NCBI GenBank assembly: GCA_026645945.1
Contig: JAPKMO010000003.1
Location: 25,319-89,318, forward strand
Length of the DNA: 64,000 bases
Direction of reading: 5' to 3'
Origin: Anaerolineae bacterium
GTDB lineage: Bacteria; Chloroflexota; Anaerolineae; Aggregatilineales; Phototrophicaceae
Shown here: positions 52,114 through 59,792 of the stretch, piece after piece
How positions within the stretch are numbered: the stretch's first letter is position 1
Layout: each line of letters begins with the position of its first letter
Notes under the pieces: generated by a model
The model's input: only the letters and a program-made list of their open reading frames with translations
What the model was told of the DNA's origin: nothing
Databases searched by the model: none
Program-made: the position numbers and the translations under genes

Positions 52114-53880
52114 TTGAATACGCTTGATGGAACGCTGGCAGCACTCCGGGAATCGGAGATTCGGTTATTGATGGATGTCGGCACGACGCTGGCGGAAATG
52201 GGCGAAAGCGCCCAGGAAGACCGCCGCCGTCTGCTGGACGTGGCGCAGGACCTGCGCGATATGTTCTTCCTGGTGGTTGTCATCGGGGAGTTTAACGCCG
52301 GGAAATCCACTTTTATCAATGCCCTGGTGGGGGAGAACCTGCTGCCGGTCGGCGTCACCCCCACGACCGAAGTGATTGAACTAATCCGCTACGGCGACAC
52401 CGCCAACCGCAAGCCGCTGATGCGGGAGGACGGCATCCGGGAATGGACGCACCCCAACACCGGCGCGCCGGGCGTGGCGCTGGTGGATACACCCGGAACG
52501 GGGTCAGTTTTCCAGAAGCACGAAAAAACCGCCAAATCCTTCCTGCACCGCAGCGATCTGGTGGTATTTGTCGTTTCGGCCAAACGCGCGTTTGCCGAAA
52601 CGGAGCGCCTGTACCTGGAGCTGGCGAAAAACTACGGCAAAAAGATCATCCTGGTCATCAACCAGATTGATCTGCTGCAACCCAAAGAACAGACCGAAGT
52701 CCGCCGCTTCATCGAACGGCAGGTGGAAGAACTGCTTGATCTGCGCCCGCTGCTGTTTATGGCTTCGGCCAAAGAGGCGCTGGCTGCTGCCCAGGGCGGC
52801 CAGCCAACCGTCGGCGATCTGGGCGGAGTTGAGGCGGTGCGGGCGCACCTGCGCGGCGTGTTCAGCGAAGCACCGCCCGCCAAACAAAAACTGCTGGCGC
52901 AGCTTGACCTGGCCGAACGGCTGGTGAAAAAATACCAGGATGAGGTGCAGCGTAAAGCCGACCTGGTGAGCGCGGATACGGCCAAAGTGCGCGAAGTTGA
53001 GCGCGAGCTGGAGCAGCAGTCGTTAGGGCTGGATACGCAGTTGAAGGCCGCCCGCGCCGACGTTGACCGTGTGTTTGAAGGGATGCGCCAGCGCGGCATG
53101 GCCTTCATTGACAGCCACCTTTCGGTGAGCAAAATCGGGCGCGCGCCGAAGCGCGAAGTTTTGCAGGCCGAGTTTCAGGAAGTGGTGGTGGGCCGGGCGC
53201 TGCGGGACATCAACGAAGCGACCGGCGGCTACATCAATGCCGTCATTGATAGCAGCCGCCTGTACTGGCGCAGCGTCATTGACCGGCTGAACCAGCTCCG
53301 CGACCTGATGGCGCAGGAAGTCACCGGGCTGGACGCGGGCGTATACGCCGAACAGCGCGAAAGCCTGGAAGAAGCGATACGGATTGCGGAAACCGAACTG
53401 CGTTCGTATTCAACCGGGCGGGTGGTGGCGGAAATTCAGGATTTGTTCCAGACCAACATGAGCGGTTTCGTCAGTACGGCGGGCGTGACCGTCGTCGGCC
53501 TCATCATCATTCTGCTGGAAATCGTGACCAAAACCGCGCTGATCGCCGGCCCGGTCGGGGCGCTTGTCCCGCCGGTGACGATTGCCGTGACCGGCCTGAG
53601 CGGCTTTTTTGCCTGGCGTTATTATCGCCGCGTTTCCCGTGATGCCAAAGACAGCCTGCACGCCCGGATTGACCACCTGGAAAAGTCGTATCATGCCGCG
53701 CTGGATGACCTGACGCTGAAGGAACGCAGCCGCCTGACGCAGTACGGCAAGCAGGTACTCACGCCGATTTTCAGCCGTCTGGAGGTGCTGGCGCAGCGGT
53801 ACGCCGCGCAAAGCGCCGCCCTGCGCGCGCACCTGACGCAGATAGCTACCCTGCGCGAAGGTATCGAAAAGAGCCGATAG
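52114..53880 (+). CDS. bacterial dynamin-like GTPase (second of pair)
   Basis: 588 residues from TTG 52114, which has AGGA at proper spacing (the ORF-track GTG 52102 overlaps the first gene). The P-loop is GEFNAGKST. GVTPTTEV carries the switch I Thr, then DTPGTGSVFQKHEKT (a sequence nearly identical in its tail to the first protein) and NQID as G4. A hydrophobic segment at about 455-515 (TAGVTVVGLIIILLEIV; ALIAGPVGALVPPVTIAVTGLSGFF) is the likely membrane paddle. The two GTPases probably form hetero-oligomers on the membrane, as in other tandem bacterial dynamins. Confidence 0.88.
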   Translation: MNTLDGTLAALRESEIRLLMDVGTTLAEMGESAQEDRRRLLDVAQDLRDMFFLVVVIGEFNAGKSTFINALVGENLLPVGVTPTTEVIELIRYGDTANRKPLMREDGIREWTHPNTGAPGVALVDTPGTGSVFQKHEKTAKSFLHRSDLVVFVVSAKRAFAETERLYLELAKNYGKKIILVINQIDLLQPKEQTEVRRFIERQVEELLDLRPLLFMASAKEALAAAQGGQPTVGDLGGVEAVRAHLRGVFSEAPPAKQKLLAQLDLAERLVKKYQDEVQRKADLVSADTAKVREVERELEQQSLGLDTQLKAARADVDRVFEGMRQRGMAFIDSHLSVSKIGRAPKREVLQAEFQEVVVGRALRDINEATGGYINAVIDSSRLYWRSVIDRLNQLRDLMAQEVTGLDAGVYAEQRESLEEAIRIAETELRSYSTGRVVAEIQDLFQTNMSGFVSTAGVTVVGLIIILLEIVTKTALIAGPVGALVPPVTIAVTGLSGFFAWRYYRRVSRDAKDSLHARIDHLEKSYHAALDDLTLKERSRLTQYGKQVLTPIFSRLEVLAQRYAAQSAALRAHLTQIATLREGIEKSR

Positions 53881-53905
53881 CATCACCGCGTATCCGAATA
53901 TTGCG

Positions 53906-53934
53906 GGGCGAACCACAAGGGTTCGCCCTTTTTT
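53906..53934 (+). terminator. intrinsic terminator after the dynamin operon
   Basis: GGGCGAACC-acaag-GGTTCGCCC followed by TTTTTT; perfect 9-bp stem. Confidence 0.9.
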
Positions 53935-54003
53935 GCATTGTTGTTATAAGTCGTTATGCTAAAGACAACGCGGTGAGTATGTGGAGAGAGGTATTGATAA
54001 TTT

Positions 54004-55569
54004 ATGGCTACGTCAAGTTTTACGATTCCCAGTTTGATTTTGAAGCAGTTGTATACGTTTGGCAGTTTGAAAAATGTGGACGGCGGCGTGCAGTTTTCGA
54101 TCAAAAACCGGCTCAGCGATGCCGGGTTTGCCCGGCTGGTTAATGTCCGCATCCGTGAGCGTGACATCCCGCTCGATCAAGTCCGCATTGATATGGGCGA
54201 AGGGCGCGTGCTGACGCCGCAGCAGATCACGCCGGAAACGCCGATTGATTTTCCACTGCGAAAAACTCTGGATGTATACGTGCGGGGGGAACATCTGCCA
54301 CTCGGCAAACACGAAATCGAAGTGACGTTCGAGGCCACGCCGTTCGGCGAATTGACTCTTAAGGTCGAGGATGCCATCACCGAAGCTGACGACCATCTCA
54401 TCCGCCTGCCGCGCAGCGAACGTGACGATTATGACCTGGAAATTATTGAAGAACGGCAGCGGTTCGTCCGGGACTTCAGCGGCGCGGCGCTGGAGCATGT
54501 CGGGAAATTTTCGTTTGATCCGCATCTCGCCAAAGGCAATATCGAACACTTCACCGGCGTGGCGCAGATTCCGCTTGGTTTTGCCGGGCCGATACGCATC
54601 AACGGCGAATATGCCCTGGGCGATTTTCTCATCCCGCTGGCGACTTCCGAAGGCACGCTGGTGGCGTCGTACAATCGCGGCATCAAGGTCGTCAACCTGT
54701 GCGGCGGCGTCAAGTGTACGGTGGTGGGGGACGCCATGCAGCGCGCGCCGGTGTTCGTGATGGAGGACGCGCGCGCCGGGCGCGACCTGCTGCAATGGGT
54801 GGATGCGCACCTCGACCAGATTCGGTACGAGGCCGAGGCGACCTCGCACGTGGCGCGTTTGCAGTATATTGACCCGTATCTCGCCAACAAATTCGTTTAT
54901 CTGCGTTTCAACTTTTCCACCGGGGACGCCGCCGGGCAGAACATGGTCGGTCGGGCGACATTCGCGGCGTGCAGTTGGATACTCGACCATTACGAAGGTA
55001 AGGACAAAATCAGACATTTTTATCTGGAGTCGAACTTCGCCACCGACAAAAAAGCCTCGCAGGTGAACATCATGCGGACGCGCGGCAAGCGCGTGACGGC
55101 GGAGGTGGTGGTCAAACGCGATGTGCTGTTACAGCAGATGCGCGTGACGCCGGAAAGCCTGCACTATCATTCGATGGTGTCGAACGTCGGCGCGTTTCTC
55201 TCCGGGGCGAACAACAACGGCGCGCATTCGCCCAACGCGATCACGGCCATTTTCATCGCCACCGGTCAGGATGTGGCGAACGTGGCCGAATCGTCCGCCG
55301 GCATCCTGTACACGGAACTGACGCCGGAGGGCGACCTGTACGTTTCGCTGACCATCCCTTCGCTGATCGTGGCGACTTACGGCGGCGGGACGGGGCTGCC
55401 GACCCAGCGCGAGTGCCTGGAAGTGCTGGGCTGTTCCGGCAAGGGTAAGGTCAATAAGCTAGCGGAGATCATTGCCGGGGTGGCGCTGGCCGGTGAACTG
55501 TCGCTGGGTGCGGCCATTTCATCGTCGGACTGGGTATCCAGCCACGAAAAATACGGGCGCAACCGTTAA
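54004..55569 (+). CDS. hydroxymethylglutaryl-CoA reductase (class I-like)
   Basis: 521 residues. It reduces HMG-CoA to mevalonate, the committing step of mevalonate-route isoprenoid synthesis. An N-terminal domain of about 125 residues precedes the catalytic part. Motifs are IPLGFAGPI and ATSEGTLVASYNRG (catalytic Glu), DAAGQNMVGRAT, ATDKKASQVN (catalytic Lys), ATGQDVANVAES (catalytic Asp), a glycine-rich YGGGTGLPTQRECL and a C-terminal SSHEKYGRN with the likely catalytic His. It is a free-standing gene behind a terminator. Its presence implies that isoprenoids, and perhaps carotenoids or hopanoids, come from mevalonate in this organism, while MEP-pathway genes are not seen here. A 334-residue opposite-strand ORF is a shadow. 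Confidence 0.92.
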   Translation: MATSSFTIPSLILKQLYTFGSLKNVDGGVQFSIKNRLSDAGFARLVNVRIRERDIPLDQVRIDMGEGRVLTPQQITPETPIDFPLRKTLDVYVRGEHLPLGKHEIEVTFEATPFGELTLKVEDAITEADDHLIRLPRSERDDYDLEIIEERQRFVRDFSGAALEHVGKFSFDPHLAKGNIEHFTGVAQIPLGFAGPIRINGEYALGDFLIPLATSEGTLVASYNRGIKVVNLCGGVKCTVVGDAMQRAPVFVMEDARAGRDLLQWVDAHLDQIRYEAEATSHVARLQYIDPYLANKFVYLRFNFSTGDAAGQNMVGRATFAACSWILDHYEGKDKIRHFYLESNFATDKKASQVNIMRTRGKRVTAEVVVKRDVLLQQMRVTPESLHYHSMVSNVGAFLSGANNNGAHSPNAITAIFIATGQDVANVAESSAGILYTELTPEGDLYVSLTIPSLIVATYGGGTGLPTQRECLEVLGCSGKGKVNKLAEIIAGVALAGELSLGAAISSSDWVSSHEKYGRNR

Positions 55570-55637
55570 GTGGATTTGTGGCCGCCGGCGCGGAGCGTAT
55601 TTTCGCGCCGGCCTAATTTTAAAGAGCTGTTTAAACC

Positions 55638-56117
55638 ATGTCTCTTTATCAACAAGCTGAGGCAGTTTTTTACCTGCTGGTGGCGGCGGCGCTCAGTATG
55701 CTCATCGGGCTTGACCGCGAGCGCCATTACCAGCCCGCCGGGCTGCGAACCCATATGCTGGTGGGCTTGGGCGCGTGCCTGTTCACCATGCTTTCGGTCT
55801 GGGCGTTCCCGGAAGGCGACCCGGCGCGCATCGCGGCGCAGATCGTCAGCGGCATCGGCTTCATCGGTGCGGGGACGATTCTCCAGCGTAAGGGAAGCGT
55901 TCACCATTTAACGACGGCGGCAAGCATCTGGGCGACGGCGGCGGTCGGGATGGCCGTCGGCGCGGGCGCGTGGTTTCTGGCGCTGAGCGCGTCGGTCATC
56001 ATCTGGATTATTCTGGCGATCATCCGCGTTTTTACCAAATACAGCCGTCCGCGCCGCCGTGTGAAGCGCGAGAATATGCTCAAGGAAGCGAGTGAATCGA
56101 ACGAAGCTGAGCAATAA
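55638..56117 (+). CDS. MgtC/SapB-family membrane protein
   Basis: 159 residues with four to five transmembrane helices and the family motifs MLIGLDRERHYQPAGLRTHMLVGLGACL and IVSGIGFIGAGTILQR, then TTAASIWATAAVGMAVGAG. MgtC proteins are linked to magnesium homeostasis and to survival under low Mg or acid, often through control of ATP synthase or transport. A basic C-terminal tail of about 30 residues. The gene overlaps the convergent deacetylase gene by 38 bases. Confidence 0.92.
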   Translation: MSLYQQAEAVFYLLVAAALSMLIGLDRERHYQPAGLRTHMLVGLGACLFTMLSVWAFPEGDPARIAAQIVSGIGFIGAGTILQRKGSVHHLTTAASIWATAAVGMAVGAGAWFLALSASVIIWIILAIIRVFTKYSRPRRRVKRENMLKEASESNEAEQ

Positions 56118-57117
56118 GCGGTTCGACATCCGGTTCACGGTCAAAACGCGGCGGGCCAAGCGGGTCGCTGATTTCGTCCTCGCCCAGCAGGGCATGGGCG
56201 ATGTTCCGCACGCCGTGCGCCAGCGCCTCCAGGTTGTAGCCGCCTTCCAGCACGAAAACGATTTTTCCCCCGCAAAATTGGTCGGCCATGCGTATCAGTT
56301 CTCGTGTAAGATGGGCGTATCCGGTTAAACTCAGCCGCATCCCGGCGAGGGGGTCTGTCCAGTGGGCGTCGAAACCGGCGGAAACCATTATCAATTCCGG
56401 CTGGAAACGCGCCGCCGCCGGCCACACCACCCGCTCGAAGATAGCGGCATAACTGCGGTCGCCATGCCCGGCAGCCAGGGGGATATTGATGGTGTAACCC
56501 CTGCCCCGCCCCCGGCCAGTATCCTCGGCAGCGCCCGTGCCAGGGTAAAAGGGGTACTGGTGGGTGGAAATAAACAGCACGCCGTCGTCGTCGTAAAACA
56601 TGGCTTCCGTGCCGTTGCCATGATGCACGTCAAAGTCCAGGATCATCAGCCGTTTAATGCCGTGCTGCTGCCGGGCGTAGTAGGCTGCGATGGGGACGTT
56701 GCCCAGCAGGCAGAAACCCATGCTGTAACCCGGCATGGCGTGATGCCCCGGCGGGCGAACGGCGGCCAAGCCGCTGCGCGCCCTGCTGCTGAGGACTTCC
56801 TCGACGGCCTGCACCACGCCGCCGGCTGAAAGCCGGGCGATGGTGTAACCGTTCGGCCCAATGTAGGTATCTGGGTTCAGGTGGGTGATCTGGTCTTGAA
56901 TGCGCTCGATTTTATTCAACAGGTCTAAATAGGGGCGGGTATGCACGGCAGCGACCCATTCTTCGGCCACCGGCTGGGCTTCCAGACGGCGCAAGCGGGC
57001 GCTCAGGCCGGTTGTATCAAGCTGCTGCCAGATGGCGCGGATGCGCCCGGCGTGTTCGGGGTGTCCTGGCAGGTCGTGTTCGACATAACGGGGATGTGTG
57101 ACATAAACGGTGGTCAT
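56080..57117 (-). CDS. class II histone deacetylase/acetoin-utilisation-like amidohydrolase
   Basis: 345 residues. Zinc-dependent deacetylase of the arginase/HDAC fold. Motifs are RPPGHHAMPG (active-site His pair), LDFDVHHGNGT and SAGFDAHWTDP (zinc-binding Asp, His, Asp) and LEGGYNLEAL (catalytic region). In bacteria such enzymes remove acetyl groups from polyamines (AcuC/AphA type) or from proteins; which applies here cannot be read from the sequence. It is transcribed toward mgtC, with a 38-base overlap at the ends. Confidence 0.92.
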   Translation of the reverse strand: MTTVYVTHPRYVEHDLPGHPEHAGRIRAIWQQLDTTGLSARLRRLEAQPVAEEWVAAVHTRPYLDLLNKIERIQDQITHLNPDTYIGPNGYTIARLSAGGVVQAVEEVLSSRARSGLAAVRPPGHHAMPGYSMGFCLLGNVPIAAYYARQQHGIKRLMILDFDVHHGNGTEAMFYDDDGVLFISTHQYPFYPGTGAAEDTGRGRGRGYTINIPLAAGHGDRSYAAIFERVVWPAAARFQPELIMVSAGFDAHWTDPLAGMRLSLTGYAHLTRELIRMADQFCGGKIVFVLEGGYNLEALAHGVRNIAHALLGEDEISDPLGPPRFDREPDVEPLIAQLRSIHSLP

Positions 57118-57170
57118 AACCGGCTGAACTCCTAATAACCGGCTGCTAAAACCTGCCGGCTCATGCGCTG

Positions 57171-57274
57171 ATGGATAAATCCACCAGAGTGTGTCTGATC
57201 CTGAGTGGGATAGCAGGTTTCAACCCGCTGTCAGTGGGCTAAAGCCTCACTGTCTATCAGGCTTATTTATCCAT
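57171..57274. repeat. 104-bp element with 10-bp terminal inverted repeats
   Basis: ATGGATAAAT (57171-57180) and ATTTATCCAT (57265-57274) are perfect inverted repeats that bound a segment with two degenerate palindromes (AGCAGGTTTCAACCCGCT; CAGTGGGCTAAAGCCTCACTG). The same end sequence type (TTATCC/GGATAA) surrounds the element at 58782-58865. It looks like a small non-coding mobile element (MITE-like). It occupies the 292-base gap between the deacetylase and ATPase genes; the remainder of the gap holds nothing recognisable. Confidence 0.6.
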
Positions 57275-57409
57275 GAGATTGTGACGGCAAATGAGTAATT
57301 CAGCAAGTACCCTTTCGATTTTGAGTAAAGATTTTTATAATGAGCTTACCCCCCGGTTAGTCATCATGTGCCTGAACCAGGGTTAGAGATTTCGAGGGGA
57401 TAAAACCAT

Positions 57410-58720
57410 ATGCAGTATGAACGTCTGGTGCAGTGGGCGCGCGATACCTGGGAAAAACGCTGGCCGGGGCGCGCGTACACAACGATCTGGGCGTCAACGG
57501 AATGCAGCAACATGATCGCTCAGAATCAGATTAAATCCGGGCGCAGGCTGCGCGGAAAAGCCCGCTACGATGGTGTGGAACAACTGGAATGTCCGGTCAT
57601 CGTCCCCATCAGCGACTATGGTTCGCGGGGCAAAAAGATGGTGCTGACGGCCACCGCCGGGGCATACATATTCAAGTTTTCGGTGGAAGGTGAAGACCCC
57701 TTCGAGGTCGTTTACGCCAGTTCATATTTTGACGATGACGTGCAGGATTTAACGGCAGTGGCGCTGGTTCCTTCCGGCAAGCTGGAAACCTGGGCGGCCT
57801 TCGAGTTCGCCTGCGCGCGGGCGGTGCGCCCCCGTATCCGCCGCCGCCGGGACGTGTATATCATCGGCGGCACGGATGCCTTTTTTGACCCGACGGTGGA
57901 TTGGGAAGATGTCATCCTGCCGGACGATTTAAAAGATGACCTGCTGGACGACATGGAGGCCTTCTTTACGAAAGGCGTGTACATCTACCGGCAGCTTAAA
58001 CTGGCCCCGTTCCGCAAGCTGCTGCTGGCGGGCGTGCCGGGAACGGGCAAAACCATGCTGTGCGCGGCGATGGCGAAGCTGGCGATCAACCAGGGGCGCA
58101 TCGTCGTTTATGTGTCCGGCTCCGACCGGGACGGCGCATCGTTCGAGAAAATCCAGCGCGCGCTCCAGGCGGTGACGGCGGCGCGCTACCCGGTTTTGCT
58201 GATCGTGGAGGAACTGGACGCTTATCTCCAGGGCGATGATAAAGCGCGGATTTTGAATGTCCTGGATGGGGTGGAGTCGCCCAACAACCCGGAAGGCGCG
58301 CTGATGCTGGCGACGACCAATTATCCCGAAGTGATTGACGAACGCATCGCTAAGCGGCCTGGCCGGCTCGACCGTATTTTCGTCATTCCGACCATTCAGG
58401 ACGACCATCATGCCGAGCAAATGCTGCGCTATTACATGGCGGACCAGTGGAAAGATGAACACCTGATGGTCATCCCGGAACTCATTAACCAGCCCGGCGC
58501 GTTTGTGCGCGAGGCGGCGCTGCACGCCCGGATGCTGGCGGCCCATGAACACCGCACTGAAGTGACGCTGGAGTACCTCCAGCAGTCTATTGACAGCCTG
58601 CTGCGGCAGGTTCGCTCCGGGAACGACTTTTTTAAGGAACGCCGCCCAATGGGGCTGGTGAGCAGCAATTCCGGCAAGGTGCCGCTGAAAAAACTGCCGC
58701 GATACAATCCGTTCGGATAA
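57410..58720 (+). CDS. AAA+ ATPase with uncharacterised N-terminal domain
   Basis: 436 residues. The N-terminal part of about 180 residues has no recognisable motif; it may be a small beta/alpha domain. A classical AAA+ module lies at about 200-400: Walker A GVPGTGKTM, Walker B LLIVEELDAYL with Glu in the usual Asp position, sensor 1 ATTNYPEVIDERI and an arginine-containing RPGRLDRIFVIP. It resembles BCS1/FtsH-type single AAA modules, so it probably remodels or unfolds a protein. The gene stands alone between repeat elements. Confidence 0.82.
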   Translation: MQYERLVQWARDTWEKRWPGRAYTTIWASTECSNMIAQNQIKSGRRLRGKARYDGVEQLECPVIVPISDYGSRGKKMVLTATAGAYIFKFSVEGEDPFEVVYASSYFDDDVQDLTAVALVPSGKLETWAAFEFACARAVRPRIRRRRDVYIIGGTDAFFDPTVDWEDVILPDDLKDDLLDDMEAFFTKGVYIYRQLKLAPFRKLLLAGVPGTGKTMLCAAMAKLAINQGRIVVYVSGSDRDGASFEKIQRALQAVTAARYPVLLIVEELDAYLQGDDKARILNVLDGVESPNNPEGALMLATTNYPEVIDERIAKRPGRLDRIFVIPTIQDDHHAEQMLRYYMADQWKDEHLMVIPELINQPGAFVREAALHARMLAAHEHRTEVTLEYLQQSIDSLLRQVRSGNDFFKERRPMGLVSSNSGKVPLKKLPRYNPFG

Positions 58721-59107
58721 CCGCCCACTAGTATATAAACCAGCTTAATCTGCATCCTGACAGCGCGGCAGTGGGCTTAAGAGTTTATCCGTAAACCCAC
58801 CAGACAGTGGGCTTAAGCCCACTGTTCTGCTATCAGATCAATCGGTTTGGTTTATGGATAGGTTCTAAGCCCACTGTCGGAGGCAGGCATTCTCATCTTG
58901 TGGATGTACTAGGGCGGTTTTTTTATCCGCCGAATCCCCTGCGTTTTCCCGACTATACGGTATGAAATTTTTAACATAACCCGGCAAAAGTTTATCTTAT
59001 CTAACCCTTAGCGCGCAGGTTAGTAATATCTAACCACACACTTTCATAATTTTTATATCATAGAGATAGAGGTATTTGTCCGCAGCGATTAATCCGTGAG
59101 GATGTTT
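58721..59107. other. intergenic region with nested repeat and candidate operator
   Basis: 387 bases without a gene. The left half holds a nested palindromic element (see 58769-58876). The right half has an AT-richer stretch before the LysM gene with a perfect inverted repeat GGTTAG-TAATAT-CTAACC (59018-59035) and a further copy of ATCTAACC at about 59000-59007. This looks like a regulator-binding region, presumably for the LysM gene. Confidence 0.5.
58769..58876. repeat. nested palindromic element with 4-bp target duplication
   Basis: An outer palindrome CAGTGGGCTTAAG...TAAGCCCACTG is split by an 84-bp insert (58782-58865). TAAG is present on both sides of the insert as a target-site duplication. 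The insert has near-perfect inverted ends TTATCCGTAAACC/GGTTTATGGATA (58785-58797, 58849-58860) and an intact ACAGTGGGCTTAAGCCCACTGT (58804-58825) in its centre. That is, a palindromic element inserted into another copy of the same family. Confidence 0.65.
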
Positions 59108-59770
59108 ATGCGTAACCTTATCCGTTTACTGACCTTGACGCTCGTTCTGGCGAGCGTGCTGGCGTGGGGAATGACGCCGGTTCGCGCCGAGTGCGGCGTG
59201 TACCATACCGTTCAGGCCGGGCAAAACCTGTTTCGGATTTCCCTGCGTTACGGGGTGAGCATGGAGGCTATCGCCGCCGCCAACGGCATCGCCGATGTTC
59301 GCCGTATTTATGCCGGTCAGACGCTTTACATTCCGTGCAGCGGGGGCGCGAGTTCCGCCGCTGCGACGACGGCCACCACCGTCACCACGACCGTTACCAC
59401 CACCGTCACGACGGTAGTTGTGCCGCCGGCGGCAGCCGACCCCGCGGCGGCGGTGAACTGCGCGGGCTTCCGCGCCACGTCGCCGCTGGATGGTTTCCCG
59501 AACGGCGAGACGACTTTTTACTGGGACCCACCTCGGTCGGGCAACATCACCCATTATCAGGTCTACGTGCTGAATGAAAACGGCCAGCTTGTGACCGGGC
59601 TGGACGTACCCGGCGGCATCACCAAGACGCGCGGGAACATGGAACTGGCCGCTATCGGGCGCGGCATCAACTTCTCCTGGTATGTAGTGGCGCTGGATGA
59701 CAGCGGCGAAGTCTGCCGGTCGCAGACGGTGCGCTTGCGCCGCGAGTGGTCGGACTCGATGGGGTCGTAG
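59108..59770 (+). CDS. secreted LysM-domain protein with C-terminal Ig/Fn3-like domain
   Basis: 220 residues from ATG 59108 (GAGGA upstream). A signal peptide (about 1-26, ending VRA-E) is followed by one LysM domain (about 28-78; YHTVQAGQNLFRISLRYGVSMEAIAAANGI, RRIYAGQTLYIPC) that binds peptidoglycan or chitin-like glycans. A Thr/Val repeat linker (TTTVTTTVTT) leads to a C-terminal domain (about 120-220) with a fibronectin-type pattern (TTFYWDPPRSGNITHYQVYVLNENGQLVTG). Two Cys in the C-terminal domain may form a disulfide. It is a cell-surface protein, possibly anchored by LysM. CTAACC-type repeats in its upstream region suggest specific control. Confidence 0.85.
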   Translation: MRNLIRLLTLTLVLASVLAWGMTPVRAECGVYHTVQAGQNLFRISLRYGVSMEAIAAANGIADVRRIYAGQTLYIPCSGGASSAAATTATTVTTTVTTTVTTVVVPPAAADPAAAVNCAGFRATSPLDGFPNGETTFYWDPPRSGNITHYQVYVLNENGQLVTGLDVPGGITKTRGNMELAAIGRGINFSWYVVALDDSGEVCRSQTVRLRREWSDSMGS

Positions 59771-59792
59771 GGCAGCGGCCTCTGGTGTGTCC

